Shown: positions 18,069-26,816, counted from the stretch's first letter. The stretch is DNA of 64,000 nucleotides from Bacillus_BD sp050389805 (GCF_050389805.1 NZ_CP130945.1:1240001-1304000); one strand, 5' to 3'. Notes: generated by a model not told the origin, from the sequence alone. Numbers and translations: made by a program.

Positions 18069-19916
18069 ATGTGTGGGATTACAGGATGGGTTGATTTTAA
18101 AAGAAATATGATCAATGAAACAAAGATTTTACAAATGATGACGGAAACATTAGCAAAAAGAGGTCCAGACGACACTAGAATATGGACGGATACTCATGTA
18201 GGATTTGGTCACAAAAGACTTGTTGTGGTGGACCTAGAAAACGGAAAACAACCGATGGTAAAACAAAAATATGATCAACGATACACAATCGCCTATAACG
18301 GTGAATTATACAACACGGAAGATATCCGAAAAGAGCTTATACTTAAAGGTTATTCCTTTAATGGCCATTCTGACACTGAAGTATTGTTATCTGCCTATAT
18401 AGAATGGAAAGAAAAATGCGTAGACTATTTGAATGGGATATTCGCCTTTGCTGTTTGGGATAGTGAGCGTGAATTAGTATTTATCGGAAGAGATCGACTC
18501 GGAGTAAAACCATTATTTTATTATGAAATGGGGGGAGCTATTCTATTTGGATCAGAAATGAAGGCGATATTAGCGCATCCAGATGTTCATTGTGTGCTTG
18601 ATCGAGAAGGTTTAGCGGAAGTGATTGGACTAGGACCATCAAGAACACCAGGTTCTGGGGTATTTAAAGGAGTCAAAGAATTAAGACCAGCCCATGCTTT
18701 AACGTTTTCAAAAAATGGATTAAAAATATGGCGTTATTGGAATGTAAAGAGTGAGAAACACGTTGATTCATTTGAAGAAACGGTGGAGAAAGTTCGCTAT
18801 TTATTTACGGACTCCGTTACAAGACAACTAGTTTCAGATGTACCGTTATGTACGTTTCTCTCAGGTGGTGTCGATTCAAGTGCGATTACAGCCATTGCAG
18901 CCAATGCAATTAGAAAGGAAGGCAAAGGCTCATTGCATACTTATTCCATCGAGTATGAAGAAAATGATCAATATTTCAAAGCAAATGAGTTCCAGCCAAA
19001 CTCAGACAGTGAATTTATCAAAAAAATGACGGATACATTTCAAACCATTCATCATCGTTGCGTGATTTCTCAACAAGAATTAGCGCATTATTTATTAGAG
19101 GCTGTGCATGTCCGAGATTTACCCGGTATGGCAGATATTGATTCTTCATTGCTTTGGTTTTGCCGTGAAATCAAAAAGGATTTTGTTGTTGGTATATCAG
19201 GTGAATGTGCAGATGAAATTTTTGGCGGATACCCGTGGTTTAGAAGAGAAGAAGATTTAAACCGAGTTGGGTTTCCATGGATGAGATCTATAAATGAAAG
19301 GCAAGGGTTATTAAAAGATTACTGGCAAGGAAAGCTTAATATTCGTGAATATACCTTAACGAAATATGAAGAAATGATCGGAGAAACACCTTTATTAGAA
19401 GGAGAAAGTGAGGAGGAAACAAAACGAAGACAATTATTCTATTTGAATATGCTTTCCTTTATGACGACATTATTAGATCGTAAGGACCGAATGAGTATGG
19501 GGGCAAGTTTGGAGGTAAGGGTACCTTTTGCAGATCACCGTCTAGTGGAATATGCTTGGAATATTCCATGGGAGATGAAAATGTACGAAAACCGAGAAAA
19601 AGGAATTCTCCGAAAAGCGTTAGAAGGGATTCTACCAAATGAAGTCTTATATCGAAAGAAGAGTCCATATCCGAAAACCCATCACCCTCAATATACAAAA
19701 ATCGTAAAGGGTATGCTACATGGGATTTTGCAGGATCGTAGTTCCGTTCTGTATGAATTATTTGATAAAGATCAATTGATTAGGATTGTAGAATCGGAAG
19801 GTTCTTCCTTCAAAGAGCCATGGTTTGGTCAATTAATGACAGGCCCCCAATTATTGGCCTATCTGATTCAGCTCCACTATTGGTTCAATGATTATAATAT
19901 TAATATGGTAGAATGA
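18069..19916 (+). CDS. asnO: Glutamine-hydrolysing asparagine synthetase (AsnO/YisO)
   Basis: A 615-residue two-domain enzyme that makes asparagine from aspartate, ATP and glutamine. The mature N terminus must be Cys, and the ATG at 18069 gives MCGITGWVDF, so the ATG at 18060 is rejected. The class II amidotransferase domain (about 1-200) has RGPDD and the NGELYN loop. The synthetase domain has the ATP-PP loop FLSGGVDSSAI. Length and neighbours (yisN upstream) fit AsnO, the sporulation-expressed paralogue, rather than AsnB. A SigE-like -10 precedes it. A terminator follows at 19925-19959. Confidence 0.93.
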   Translation: MCGITGWVDFKRNMINETKILQMMTETLAKRGPDDTRIWTDTHVGFGHKRLVVVDLENGKQPMVKQKYDQRYTIAYNGELYNTEDIRKELILKGYSFNGHSDTEVLLSAYIEWKEKCVDYLNGIFAFAVWDSERELVFIGRDRLGVKPLFYYEMGGAILFGSEMKAILAHPDVHCVLDREGLAEVIGLGPSRTPGSGVFKGVKELRPAHALTFSKNGLKIWRYWNVKSEKHVDSFEETVEKVRYLFTDSVTRQLVSDVPLCTFLSGGVDSSAITAIAANAIRKEGKGSLHTYSIEYEENDQYFKANEFQPNSDSEFIKKMTDTFQTIHHRCVISQQELAHYLLEAVHVRDLPGMADIDSSLLWFCREIKKDFVVGISGECADEIFGGYPWFRREEDLNRVGFPWMRSINERQGLLKDYWQGKLNIREYTLTKYEEMIGETPLLEGESEEETKRRQLFYLNMLSFMTTLLDRKDRMSMGASLEVRVPFADHRLVEYAWNIPWEMKMYENREKGILRKALEGILPNEVLYRKKSPYPKTHHPQYTKIVKGMLHGILQDRSSVLYELFDKDQLIRIVESEGSSFKEPWFGQLMTGPQLLAYLIQLHYWFNDYNINMVE

Positions 19917-19924
19917 AAATCGTT

Positions 19925-19959
19925 AAAAAGTTCGGAGCTTCGATTCTTCGAGCTTTTTT
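19925..19959 (+). terminator. Intrinsic terminator after asnO
   Basis: AAAAAGTTCG pairs with CGAGCTTTTTT (one G-U pair), followed by A. The inner stem is short. Confidence 0.6.
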
Positions 19960-20099
19960 AATATGGAATGGATAAAATACAGAAAATTTCAAAATGATAG
20001 TATTTTTAATTGACGGTTTTTCTGTAAAAGGATACTCTTAAAGTGCGAACAAAAATGATTTTTAAATATAATATTAGATTAGAGCTCGGGGGATATAAA

Positions 20100-21575
20100 A
20101 TGAAAAAAGTAATTTGTATGATCACTTTTCTAATTCTGCTTACAACAAATAGTTTGCCTGCAGGATCTGCTGAAAAACAGGGCCGGATGTGGCCAGATGA
20201 AACCGTTTATTCAATTCTGATTGATCGTTATCTTAATGCTGATCAAAGTAATGATTTTAACGTTGATATGAATGATCCAGAGGCTTATCATGGTGGAGAC
20301 TTGCAAGGAATAATTGATAAGTTAGATTACATAAAAGACATGGGCTTTACTACGATCTTATTATCACCGATATTTAATCATACAGAAGGGGATTATCAGG
20401 GGATTAGGGTGTCAGATTTTTATGCGGTCGACGAGCATTTTGGTACAATGGACCAATTTAAGACATTGATAAATGAGGCACATAATCGTGGTGTTAATGT
20501 GATGATTGATTTTATGATCAGTCATGTTGGTTCTGATCATCCTTGGTTAAATGATTCAACAAAAGAAGGATGGCTGACAGGTCAAGTGGATGATCATCTG
20601 TATGAAATTAACCTTGAAAATCAAGATGCTAGTCAATATATGATAGAGGCAGCAAAATATTGGATAGAAGAAACAGATCTCGATGGCTACCGACTCACTT
20701 CTTTAGATGAGATTCCTGTAGAATTTTTACAGGATTTTTCAGAAAGTGTAAAATCAGTTAAGGAGTCATTTTATCTTCTAGGTGATTCAAGGACGGATCA
20801 AGTTTATATAGAGGCAGGAATGGATGGTTTTACAGATTATCGATTAAGCGAAGAATTAAGAAATGTTATGCATGAACCGGATCATGGGTTTACAGATTTA
20901 TTTTCACAGATTGAAAACAAGATGAATCAATTTGAAAATCCACACTTGATTGGGACTTTTTTAGATAATGATAGAATATCAAGGTTTACGAAAGGCATTA
21001 TTGAACAGAACGAGCATCCAGGACCTCGTTGGAAGCAGGCGTTAACGTTTCTTTATACAACTCCAGGAATTCCGATTGTATTTTATGGTAGTGAAATCGC
21101 ATTAGATGGCGGGGAGATACCTGATAATCATCGACAAATGAATTTTAGGACGGACCCTGAGTTAGTCGATTATATTACTCAAATTGGTAAGTTGCGTTCT
21201 CAATTAACGTCTTTGACCAGAGGGACGTTAGACGTTTTATATGAAAAAGATGGTTTTTCTATTTATAAAAGACAATATGAAAATGAAATATCGGTCGTTG
21301 CGATAAATAATACAAAAGGAACCCAGACAGCAACCATTCAAGCTCAAGAGCTAGCAGATGATATGGAATTAAGAGGAGTCTTAAATGGAGATCTAGTTCG
21401 TAGTCAGGACAAGGAGTACAAAATTACGATTGACCGAGACGAATCTGAAATCTACTTGTTGCAACCGCAAACAGGTATCAATATGACTTTTATACTGGCC
21501 ATTGTACTCGTTCCGATAACATTTGGGGTATTTTTATATCTTGTATGGCGCAAATCACGAAAAACACAAAGTTAA
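20100..21575 (+). CDS. Membrane-anchored GH13 alpha-amylase-like protein lacking the catalytic triad
   Basis: A 491-residue exported protein: signal peptide (about 1-23), a GH13 barrel, a beta domain (about 370-455) and a C-terminal membrane helix (462-483) with a basic tail. The fold is clear from YSILIDRYLNAD, GGDLQGIIDKLDYIKDMGFT, HPWL and PGIPIVFYGSE. The catalytic positions are changed: region II reads DGYRLTSLDE, with Thr200 where the nucleophile Asp belongs; region III reads LLGDS, with Asp229 for the acid/base Glu; region IV reads FLDNDRISRF, with Arg292 for the stabilising Asp. It may be a binding pseudoenzyme or have an unusual mechanism. GGGGGAT lies five bases before this ATG. It forms no obvious operon. 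Confidence 0.88.
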   Translation: MKKVICMITFLILLTTNSLPAGSAEKQGRMWPDETVYSILIDRYLNADQSNDFNVDMNDPEAYHGGDLQGIIDKLDYIKDMGFTTILLSPIFNHTEGDYQGIRVSDFYAVDEHFGTMDQFKTLINEAHNRGVNVMIDFMISHVGSDHPWLNDSTKEGWLTGQVDDHLYEINLENQDASQYMIEAAKYWIEETDLDGYRLTSLDEIPVEFLQDFSESVKSVKESFYLLGDSRTDQVYIEAGMDGFTDYRLSEELRNVMHEPDHGFTDLFSQIENKMNQFENPHLIGTFLDNDRISRFTKGIIEQNEHPGPRWKQALTFLYTTPGIPIVFYGSEIALDGGEIPDNHRQMNFRTDPELVDYITQIGKLRSQLTSLTRGTLDVLYEKDGFSIYKRQYENEISVVAINNTKGTQTATIQAQELADDMELRGVLNGDLVRSQDKEYKITIDRDESEIYLLQPQTGINMTFILAIVLVPITFGVFLYLVWRKSRKTQS

Positions 21576-21589
21576 AAAGGAAAAGTTTT

Positions 21590-21815
21590 TGAAGTTAGAT
21601 GGATGTCTAGCTTCAGCGCCTAGCTCCTAATGGACTTCCCGCTTCTTCCGCAACGATTGCGTCAACATCGATTCGCACTACGTGCTCATCGTGTTTCCTT
21701 TATCTCAGGGGAGGGACATCGACTAAAGACCGCCACGTCCTGTGGCGAACGTCGATGTCTACACATCCTGTGCAAGTCAGTCCATGCGGAGCTGAGCAAG
21801 GCGCTTCTGCTTTTC
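21590..21815. repeat. Dispersed intergenic repeat, family B copy 2
   Basis: It begins GTTAGATGGATGTCTAGC and ends GGCGCTTCTGCTTTTCG. In the centre GACATCGAC (21715-21723) pairs with GTCGATGTC (21751-21759), and CGCCAC (21731-21736) with GTGGCG (21742-21747), a nested hairpin kept in copy 3. It lies between the convergent GH13 and yajQ genes. Confidence 0.85.
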
Positions 21816-21819
21816 GATT

Positions 21820-22314
21820 TTATCGATAATTGACAAATTGTACATCAATACTTAAATCGGCTTCTTTCACGGCTTGGATGATTTTTTGTAAATCATCACG
21901 GTTTTTTCCGGTTACACGGATTTGATCATCTTGAATTTGGCTTTTTACCTTTAAACCGCTATTTTTGATAATGGTATTAATTTTCTTTGCATTATCTTTA
22001 TCGATTCCTTGAACCAACTTTGCTCGAACCCGAACCGTTCCACCGCTTGCCTTTTCTATTTTTCCATAGTCAAGGTTTTTGACAGGGACTTCACGCTTTA
22101 TTAATTTACTGAATAATACATCCTTTACTTGATCTAGTTTGAATTCGTCATCAGATACAATCACGATTTCTTCTTTATCAAGTGTGATTTCACTTTTACT
22201 TCCTTTAAAGTCGTAGCGTGTTTGAATTTCTTTCATCGCAATATTAATTGCATTTGTGACCTCTGAAAAATCAACGTTAGATACAATATCAAAAGAACTT
22301 TCTTTTGCCGCCAT
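21820..22314 (-). CDS. yitK: YajQ-family nucleotide-binding protein (YitK)
   Basis: A 164-residue protein of the YajQ (UPF0234) family, two tandem ferredoxin-like domains that bind nucleotides or nucleic acid; some homologues bind cyclic di-GMP. Diagnostic stretches are MAAKESSFDIVSNVDFSEV, NAINIAMKEIQTRYDFKGSK, VRVRAKLVQGIDKDNAKKI and the C-terminal VQFVNYR. GGAGG six bases before 22314 fixes the start; the longer upstream frame is not used. Divergent from cvfB, as yitK is from yitL in B. subtilis. The cellular role is uncertain. Confidence 0.93.
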   Translation of the reverse strand: MAAKESSFDIVSNVDFSEVTNAINIAMKEIQTRYDFKGSKSEITLDKEEIVIVSDDEFKLDQVKDVLFSKLIKREVPVKNLDYGKIEKASGGTVRVRAKLVQGIDKDNAKKINTIIKNSGLKVKSQIQDDQIRVTGKNRDDLQKIIQAVKEADLSIDVQFVNYR

Positions 22315-22504
22315 ATGAACCTCCACTACACTCGTTTTCATTGTAATTGCTTTCCATCGAAACAATCGGGTTTTTAAGATGGAAATTTTCCTTTCCAAAC
22401 CAATTATAGTAAAATAAACCAGTTGATACAACTTTCATAAAAAAGATGCACATTTCCCAATGTTTTATGATCGAGAAGTGATGCAACTTATAAGGAGTGA
22501 TTTT

Positions 22505-23374
22505 GTGGCTATTCAGGAATTTATTGGGAAGGTCGTTTCATTAAATGTAGCGAGACAAACAGAATTTGGCTACTTTTTAACGGATGGAACAGAGGATGTT
22601 CTTTTACATAAAAATGAGGTGGAACGTGAATTAGAAGAAGATGAGTCTGTAGAGGTCTTTTTATATACAGATTCAAAAGGAAGAATTGCAGCAACTACCA
22701 CGATTCCCACTGTTACAGTAGGAACCTATAATTGGGCAACGGTAAGTGATACGAAGCCAGGCTTAGGCGTATTTTTAGATATTGGCATACAAAAGGATAT
22801 GCTGCTTGGTCAAGAGGACCTACCTGTCCATAAAAGTGTTTGGCCAGTTGAGGGAGATCGCCTCTTTATTACATTGAGAGTGAATAAAAACCATCGTATT
22901 TATGTCAAAACTGCAACCGATCCTATTATAGAAGAAAACTCAATCAAAGCATCAAGGGATAGTTTTAATAAAACTGTTCATGGATTTATTTATCGAACAG
23001 CCAAAGTAGGATCATGGATTTTTACTGCAGAAGGGTATAAGGGTTTTATTCATGAGTCGCAGCGGGAAGTTGAGCCACGCCTCGGAGAAAAGGTAGAAGG
23101 AAGGGTCATAGATGTGAAAGAAGACGGATCCATTAATGTATCTTTACTGCCGCGTAAGCAGGAGGCTCTTGATCAAGATGCGGAGAAAATTCTTTCCGTT
23201 TTAGAAGGACGTGGTGCGATGCCATATTGGGATAAGAGTATGCCAGAGGATATTCAGGATAAGTTCAATATGAGTAAAGCTGCATTTAAACGGGCGTTAG
23301 GTCGATTAATGAAAGAAGGAAAGATCTATCAGGAAGAAGGGTGGACGTATTTGAAAAGAGAAGATGCGGAGTAA
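22505..23374 (+). CDS. cvfB: S1-domain RNA-binding protein CvfB (YitL)
   Basis: A 289-residue protein with three S1-type RNA-binding modules and a C-terminal winged helix (MSKAAFKRALGRLMKEGKIY). CvfB affects virulence-gene expression in staphylococci; in Bacillus the orthologue is YitL. I chose the GTG start at 22505 because AAGGAG lies seven bases before it; the open frame upstream has no ribosome-binding site. Key stretches are NVARQTEFGYFLTDG, KPGLGVFLDIGIQKDMLL and the third S1 module starting KVEGRVIDVKEDGSINVSL. It is transcribed divergently from yajQ. Confidence 0.9.
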   Translation: MAIQEFIGKVVSLNVARQTEFGYFLTDGTEDVLLHKNEVERELEEDESVEVFLYTDSKGRIAATTTIPTVTVGTYNWATVSDTKPGLGVFLDIGIQKDMLLGQEDLPVHKSVWPVEGDRLFITLRVNKNHRIYVKTATDPIIEENSIKASRDSFNKTVHGFIYRTAKVGSWIFTAEGYKGFIHESQREVEPRLGEKVEGRVIDVKEDGSINVSLLPRKQEALDQDAEKILSVLEGRGAMPYWDKSMPEDIQDKFNMSKAAFKRALGRLMKEGKIYQEEGWTYLKREDAE

Positions 23375-23383
23375 CTCCGCATC
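23363..23383. terminator. Palindrome at the cvfB stop codon, possible weak terminator
   Basis: GATGCGGA and TCCGCATC flank a 5-base loop that includes the stop codon. No T run follows on the plus strand, so termination would be weak. Confidence 0.35.
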
Positions 23384-23386
23384 ATT

Positions 23387-23518
23387 CTATAGGTGATCTG
23401 TCATTTTTGAATATTGATTTTTACCTGCTTTGCGATTTTTTTCTCGAATCATGTTTTTTTCATGGCGAAGGGCATTATTGTCCTTTGCTTTTTTATCATT
23501 ATCTGAAGTGTGTGGCAT
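23387..23518 (-). CDS. Small basic protein, DUF3941-like
   Basis: A 43-codon gene: MPHTSDNDKKAKDNNALRHE, then a basic Lys/Arg/Asn-rich stretch and the ending QYSKMTDHL. I associate this with DUF3941, a family of about 40-residue Bacillus proteins of unknown function. AAGGAG lies seven bases before the ATG, which supports translation. It is soluble and probably disordered. It sits between cvfB (convergent) and the degV-type gene on the same strand. Confidence 0.65.
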   Translation of the reverse strand: MPHTSDNDKKAKDNNALRHEKNMIREKNRKAGKNQYSKMTDHL

Positions 23519-23596
23519 AAAAAAACTCCTTTCCATCATCTTTCTCATTTAGTATGAGTGATGCTGAAAAAGAGTATGTTAGAGAGTTTTTACCAA

Positions 23597-24457
23597 TCAC
23601 TGTGGTTTTTCATTTAAGAAAAAGATGGCAATCGTTTCAGGACCTGTATGGGAGCCAATAACGGCACCAATTTCAGTAATAATAACCTCTCTAGCATGAA
23701 GTTCATCTTGAATCATTGTTTTCATTTCTGTAGCCGTATTAAGGTCATCGGCATGGCTAATTCCTACCGTTTGTTTGTCAAAATCGACCCCGCGTTCTCT
23801 CATGACTTCTATCATTCGACGCAACACTTTCTTTCTGCCGCGGATTTTTTCAAGTGGCACTAGTTTTCCGTCTTCTACATTTAAGAGGGGGTTAATATTT
23901 AATAATCCGCCCAAGAATGCAGATGCCTTTGACACTCTTCCACCCTTAGCCAGATAATCCAAATCAGGGACAGTAAATAAATGCTCCATATGGGATGCAA
24001 TCCACTCTGCTCTTTTTGCAACTTCTTCAAGTGTGGCACCTGTTTTTGCGACATTTAAGGCTTCTCTAACAACTAACCCCTGACCTAAGGAGGCACATTT
24101 TGTATCTATGATTTCTAGTTTAAACTCTGGATAGCTTTCTTTTACTTGGTCACGCATCATCACAGCTGTTTGATAAGTTCCAGATAACTGTGACGAGAAA
24201 GCAATATAAACGCCCTCTTCTTTATTTTGAGCCATTTCGGTAAACGTCTTTTCAAAATCAAGTGGTGATACTTGAGATGTTTTTGGTAGTTCCCCATTTC
24301 TTATCGAATCAAATATGGTCTTTGGTTCGATTTTAATTAAATCCTCGTATTCTTGGTCTTTAAGAAGAACTTTTAATGGGAAAAGCTTTATGTCATTTTC
24401 TTTATAAAATTGTAAGGGTAAGTCACTCCCACTGTCAGCTAAAATTTTAACTGGCAT
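23597..24457 (-). CDS. yitS: DegV-family fatty-acid-binding protein (YitS-like)
   Basis: A 286-residue DegV-fold protein. Family members bind a fatty acid (the FakB role in fatty acid kinase systems). The N terminus MPVKILADSGSDLP and the phosphate-loop-like SQLSGTYQTA, the DTKCASLGQG region, YLAKGGRVSK and the ending GSHTGPETIAIFF are all conserved. GAAGGTG upstream supports 24457 as the start; the seven extra upstream residues include that site. B. subtilis has yitS at this place. The matching kinase FakA is not in the window. Confidence 0.88.
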   Translation of the reverse strand: MPVKILADSGSDLPLQFYKENDIKLFPLKVLLKDQEYEDLIKIEPKTIFDSIRNGELPKTSQVSPLDFEKTFTEMAQNKEEGVYIAFSSQLSGTYQTAVMMRDQVKESYPEFKLEIIDTKCASLGQGLVVREALNVAKTGATLEEVAKRAEWIASHMEHLFTVPDLDYLAKGGRVSKASAFLGGLLNINPLLNVEDGKLVPLEKIRGRKKVLRRMIEVMRERGVDFDKQTVGISHADDLNTATEMKTMIQDELHAREVIITEIGAVIGSHTGPETIAIFFLNEKPQ

Positions 24458-24662
24458 TCGGACGCACCTTCTTTCCACTATTTATCTAATACTTTATGTA
24501 TACACAAAGACTGCCATGCTATCAATCCCTAGTTTACCATTAAATTTTTTGCTATTAAAGAAAATGAAAGATGTTTTAAATAAAAATATTCAATAAAGGA
24601 ATAATTTTTCACTGGAATAAGAAGGATAATTGGAAAGACTTATAAACTAAGGAGAGTGCTAT

Positions 24663-25061
24663 ATGAAAAAGTCGCTCATCATCTTGGTCCTGTTTCTAAT
24701 TCCCTTTTCCAGTCAAGTTTTGGCGATGGAAAATGAGTTGCGTATAAATAAGGAACAACCAGAAACGATCCATTTCAAAGATTTGCAAATCATTAAAATA
24801 GGTAGGAACTATGAAGTAACCGGAATGGCTAAAGTACGTAAAGGGGTTTTTTATTATTCAGTTGAAAATGGACATCATGTATTGGTTCCTGAGAAAAAAG
24901 TAAAATTAAACAATTTAAATTGGGTCCATTTTAAATTGAAGATTTCTATTCCATCCCAACAACTACCGAAAAATGGGGTGTTGATGTTAAATTTATATGA
25001 AAAAGATAAACGAGGTAAAATAGCTCATTCGACTCCTATAGTTTTGGATTCATTTAAGTAA
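24663..25061 (+). CDS. Small secreted protein, possible Gmad2-type immunoglobulin-like domain
   Basis: A 132-residue protein with a signal peptide (residues 1-21, MKKSLIILVLFLIPFSSQVLA with a typical AxA-type end). The mature part looks all-beta: IIKIGRNYEVTGMAKVRKGV, a WVHFKLKISIP strand, GVLMLNLYEKDKRGK and a last strand TPIVLDSF. That order resembles the Gmad2 domain of germination and sporulation proteins, but the similarity is weak and judged by eye. It is not the proteinase inhibitor Ipi found near this locus in B. subtilis. AAGGAGAG precedes the start; a terminator follows. Confidence 0.5.
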   Translation: MKKSLIILVLFLIPFSSQVLAMENELRINKEQPETIHFKDLQIIKIGRNYEVTGMAKVRKGVFYYSVENGHHVLVPEKKVKLNNLNWVHFKLKISIPSQQLPKNGVLMLNLYEKDKRGKIAHSTPIVLDSFK

Positions 25062-25062
25062 G

Positions 25063-25088
25063 AAAGAGGCTGAAATTCCAGCCTCTTT
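25063..25088. terminator. Bidirectional terminator
   Basis: AAAGAGGCTG pairs with CAGCCTCTTT around a 6-base loop between two convergent genes. The T run is short on both sides. Confidence 0.7.
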
Positions 25089-25096
25089 AAAAAATG

Positions 25097-25273
25097 TTAT
25101 TGTAGCGATTCTAACTCTTTTTGCAGTTCTTGGAGTTGCTGTTTTTCAGCTGTTGTAGAATTAGCATATGCTGAAGATAACGCATTTTTCGCTTTTAAAT
25201 GCGCTTCTTCTGAGTAACTATTTTTTGCTGCCTCGACAAACTTTCTAGCATCTTGAAATAAGCGGTTACTCAT
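25097..25273 (-). CDS. DUF3813-like small protein
   Basis: A 58-residue helical protein: MSNRLFQDARKFVEAAKNSY followed by an Ala/Lys/Glu/Gln-rich helix ending LQKELESLQ. I associate it with DUF3813, small Bacillus proteins found at the yit locus. GGAGAGGGC upstream of 25273 marks the start; the same bases encode the end of the preceding gene, so the two genes abut with one base between stop and start and are surely co-transcribed. The function is unknown. Confidence 0.65.
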   Translation of the reverse strand: MSNRLFQDARKFVEAAKNSYSEEAHLKAKNALSSAYANSTTAEKQQLQELQKELESLQ

Positions 25274-25274
25274 A

Positions 25275-25436
25275 TTATAAGCCCTCTCCAAGTATGGAAT
25301 TTGATTCTTTCACATTTGACATTTTATAGCTTTCAGCTTCAGCATATGTCATGTGATAAGGGATACGTTCAGCATGTTTCGTGACAGAATCTACACCTTG
25401 CTGTACAAAACGTTTTGATTTATTACGTTTACCCAT
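25275..25436 (-). CDS. Hypothetical small basic protein
   Basis: A 53-residue gene: MGKRNKSKRFVQQGVDSVTK, then HAERIPYHMTYAEAESYKMS and a tail ending ILGEGL. It has a very good ribosome-binding site (GGAGGGG, seven bases from the ATG) and is directly followed by the DUF3813-like gene. It is soluble, with a basic N terminus. I do not recognise the family with confidence. Its ribosome-binding site and the tight junction argue that it is real. Confidence 0.6.
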   Translation of the reverse strand: MGKRNKSKRFVQQGVDSVTKHAERIPYHMTYAEAESYKMSNVKESNSILGEGL

Positions 25437-25540
25437 TCAAATCCCCTCCAAAAAGAGTAATTGAAGCATTGGCTTCAGTTATAGTATGGGCTAGTCATAG
25501 TGATAATAAAATGGAAATAGATGGAATTTCCCTTAAAGTT

Positions 25541-25818
25541 AGGCTGTGTTAAAGGCGTATGTCGGTTTCACTGTGTATGAAAAAATAAACGGTAAAATTC
25601 CGTTTAAATGGGGAAAAACTCATATTTTCCTAAGAATAAAGGAAATTTTTCTGATTATTTGATCCTAATCTTCGGATTTTGTCTTATTCAGAAAGGCTAA
25701 ACGGTTTATCTCCACTTATATCTGCATCTAAAGCCTCCGACACATACATTAGCCGGAAATTCTCCGCCAATGAATTCTTTTACCTACACGAAATCAACAA
25801 TGAAAAATAACTGAGCCA
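25541..25818. repeat. Dispersed repeat-like element (family E), one copy
   Basis: About 280 non-coding bases with repeated GGAAATTTTTC, CGGATTTTG, CCGGAAATTCTCCGCC and an end at ATAACTGAGCC. I recognise this pattern from intergenic repeats of other Bacillus genomes, but only one copy is present here, so the call rests on memory and not on an internal comparison. Confidence 0.45.
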
Positions 25819-25840
25819 AAAGGTAAAAGGTTTCTTTGAA

Positions 25841-25995
25841 GTTAGATTGATGTCTAGCTCCTAGTGGACTTCCCGCTTCTTCCGCAAAGGTTGCGTCAAC
25901 ATCGACTTGAAACCGCCACGACCTATGGCGAACGTCGATGTCAGTACATCCTATGCATGGCAGTCCATACGTTCCGAAGTCGCTTTGGTTTTTCC
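25841..25995. repeat. Dispersed intergenic repeat, family B copy 3
   Basis: It begins GTTAGATTGATGTCTAGCTC and keeps the nested hairpin: ACATCGAC (25899-25906) with GTCGATGT (25934-25941), CGCCA (25914-25918) with TGGCG (25926-25930). It directly follows the family E element and ends within a few bases of the yitU stop codon. Confidence 0.85.
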
Positions 25996-25997
25996 TT

Positions 25998-26816
25998 CTA
26001 AATAGCTTTCAAGTTCAACAGATCATTTAAGTAATGACCAATTCCATCTTCTTCATTTGTATAAGTAATGTCATTTGCAAGGTTTTTTAGTTCATCAATC
26101 GCATTCCCCATGGCAACGCCATACCCTGCATAATCAATCATTTCTAGATCATTATCTTCATCCCCAAAAGCAATAATACGGTCTTTTGGAATTCCATAAT
26201 ATTGAGACACCTTTTTTAACCCAACCGCTTTATTAAGACCATGTCTAACAATCTCGATGATAGGGAATGGATCACCCCAGCTACGTTGTTCGATCACTTC
26301 AGCGTGGACCTCTGCTAAATGTTGTCGAATTTTTTTAACCTGTTCTTTCTCAGAATGAATGAGCAAACTAGTAGGGGAGGCATTTAAAAATTTTCGTATA
26401 TCTCCAGTAGTAATATTCGGGTTCCCATAGCTAAAAATTTGTAAAAGCTTCTCATCATGATAATGAATAAAAACATCGTCGATTACTTCAGCAATGATAT
26501 TGTGAAAATCAAAATCGTTACAAGCATCAACAATGTCTTTGGCTACTGACATATCTAATGGAGAATGATGGATGCCGAAACTAGAATCTTTCGGATGATG
26601 AATGAAAGCACCATTGAAATTAACAACAGGAGATTTTAGGTCTAACTCTTTGTAGTACATTTCTGATGATCGATAAGGTCTGCCTGTTGCAATCATGACT
26701 TCATGTCCTGCCTCTTTTGCCTTAAAAAGAACTTTTTTTGTTTTACTTGAGATGGTTTTATCATCTTTTAGCAGTGTTCCGTCTAAATCCAGTACAATTA
26801 AATGTTTTTCTGCCAT
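25998..26816 (-). CDS. yitU: Cof-type HAD-superfamily phosphatase (YitU-like)
   Basis: A 272-residue HAD hydrolase with a C2-type cap. Motif I is VLDLDGTLLKDD (nucleophile and acid Asp), motif II ATGRPYRS, the motif III lysine is in HGLNKAVGLKKVSQYYG, and motif IV is AFGDEDNDLEMI. Members dephosphorylate sugar phosphates, flavin intermediates or pyridoxal phosphate; the substrate cannot be read from the sequence. YitU of B. subtilis has been linked to the riboflavin pathway phosphatase step. It is divergent from yitV, as in B. subtilis. Confidence 0.9.
   Translation of the reverse strand: MAEKHLIVLDLDGTLLKDDKTISSKTKKVLFKAKEAGHEVMIATGRPYRSSEMYYKELDLKSPVVNFNGAFIHHPKDSSFGIHHSPLDMSVAKDIVDACNDFDFHNIIAEVIDDVFIHYHDEKLLQIFSYGNPNITTGDIRKFLNASPTSLLIHSEKEQVKKIRQHLAEVHAEVIEQRSWGDPFPIIEIVRHGLNKAVGLKKVSQYYGIPKDRIIAFGDEDNDLEMIDYAGYGVAMGNAIDELKNLANDITYTNEEDGIGHYLNDLLNLKAI

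Noticed and set aside
21630..21833. A 67-codon plus-strand frame
   Set aside because: It lies wholly in a family B repeat, lacks a ribosome-binding site and overlaps the end of yajQ.
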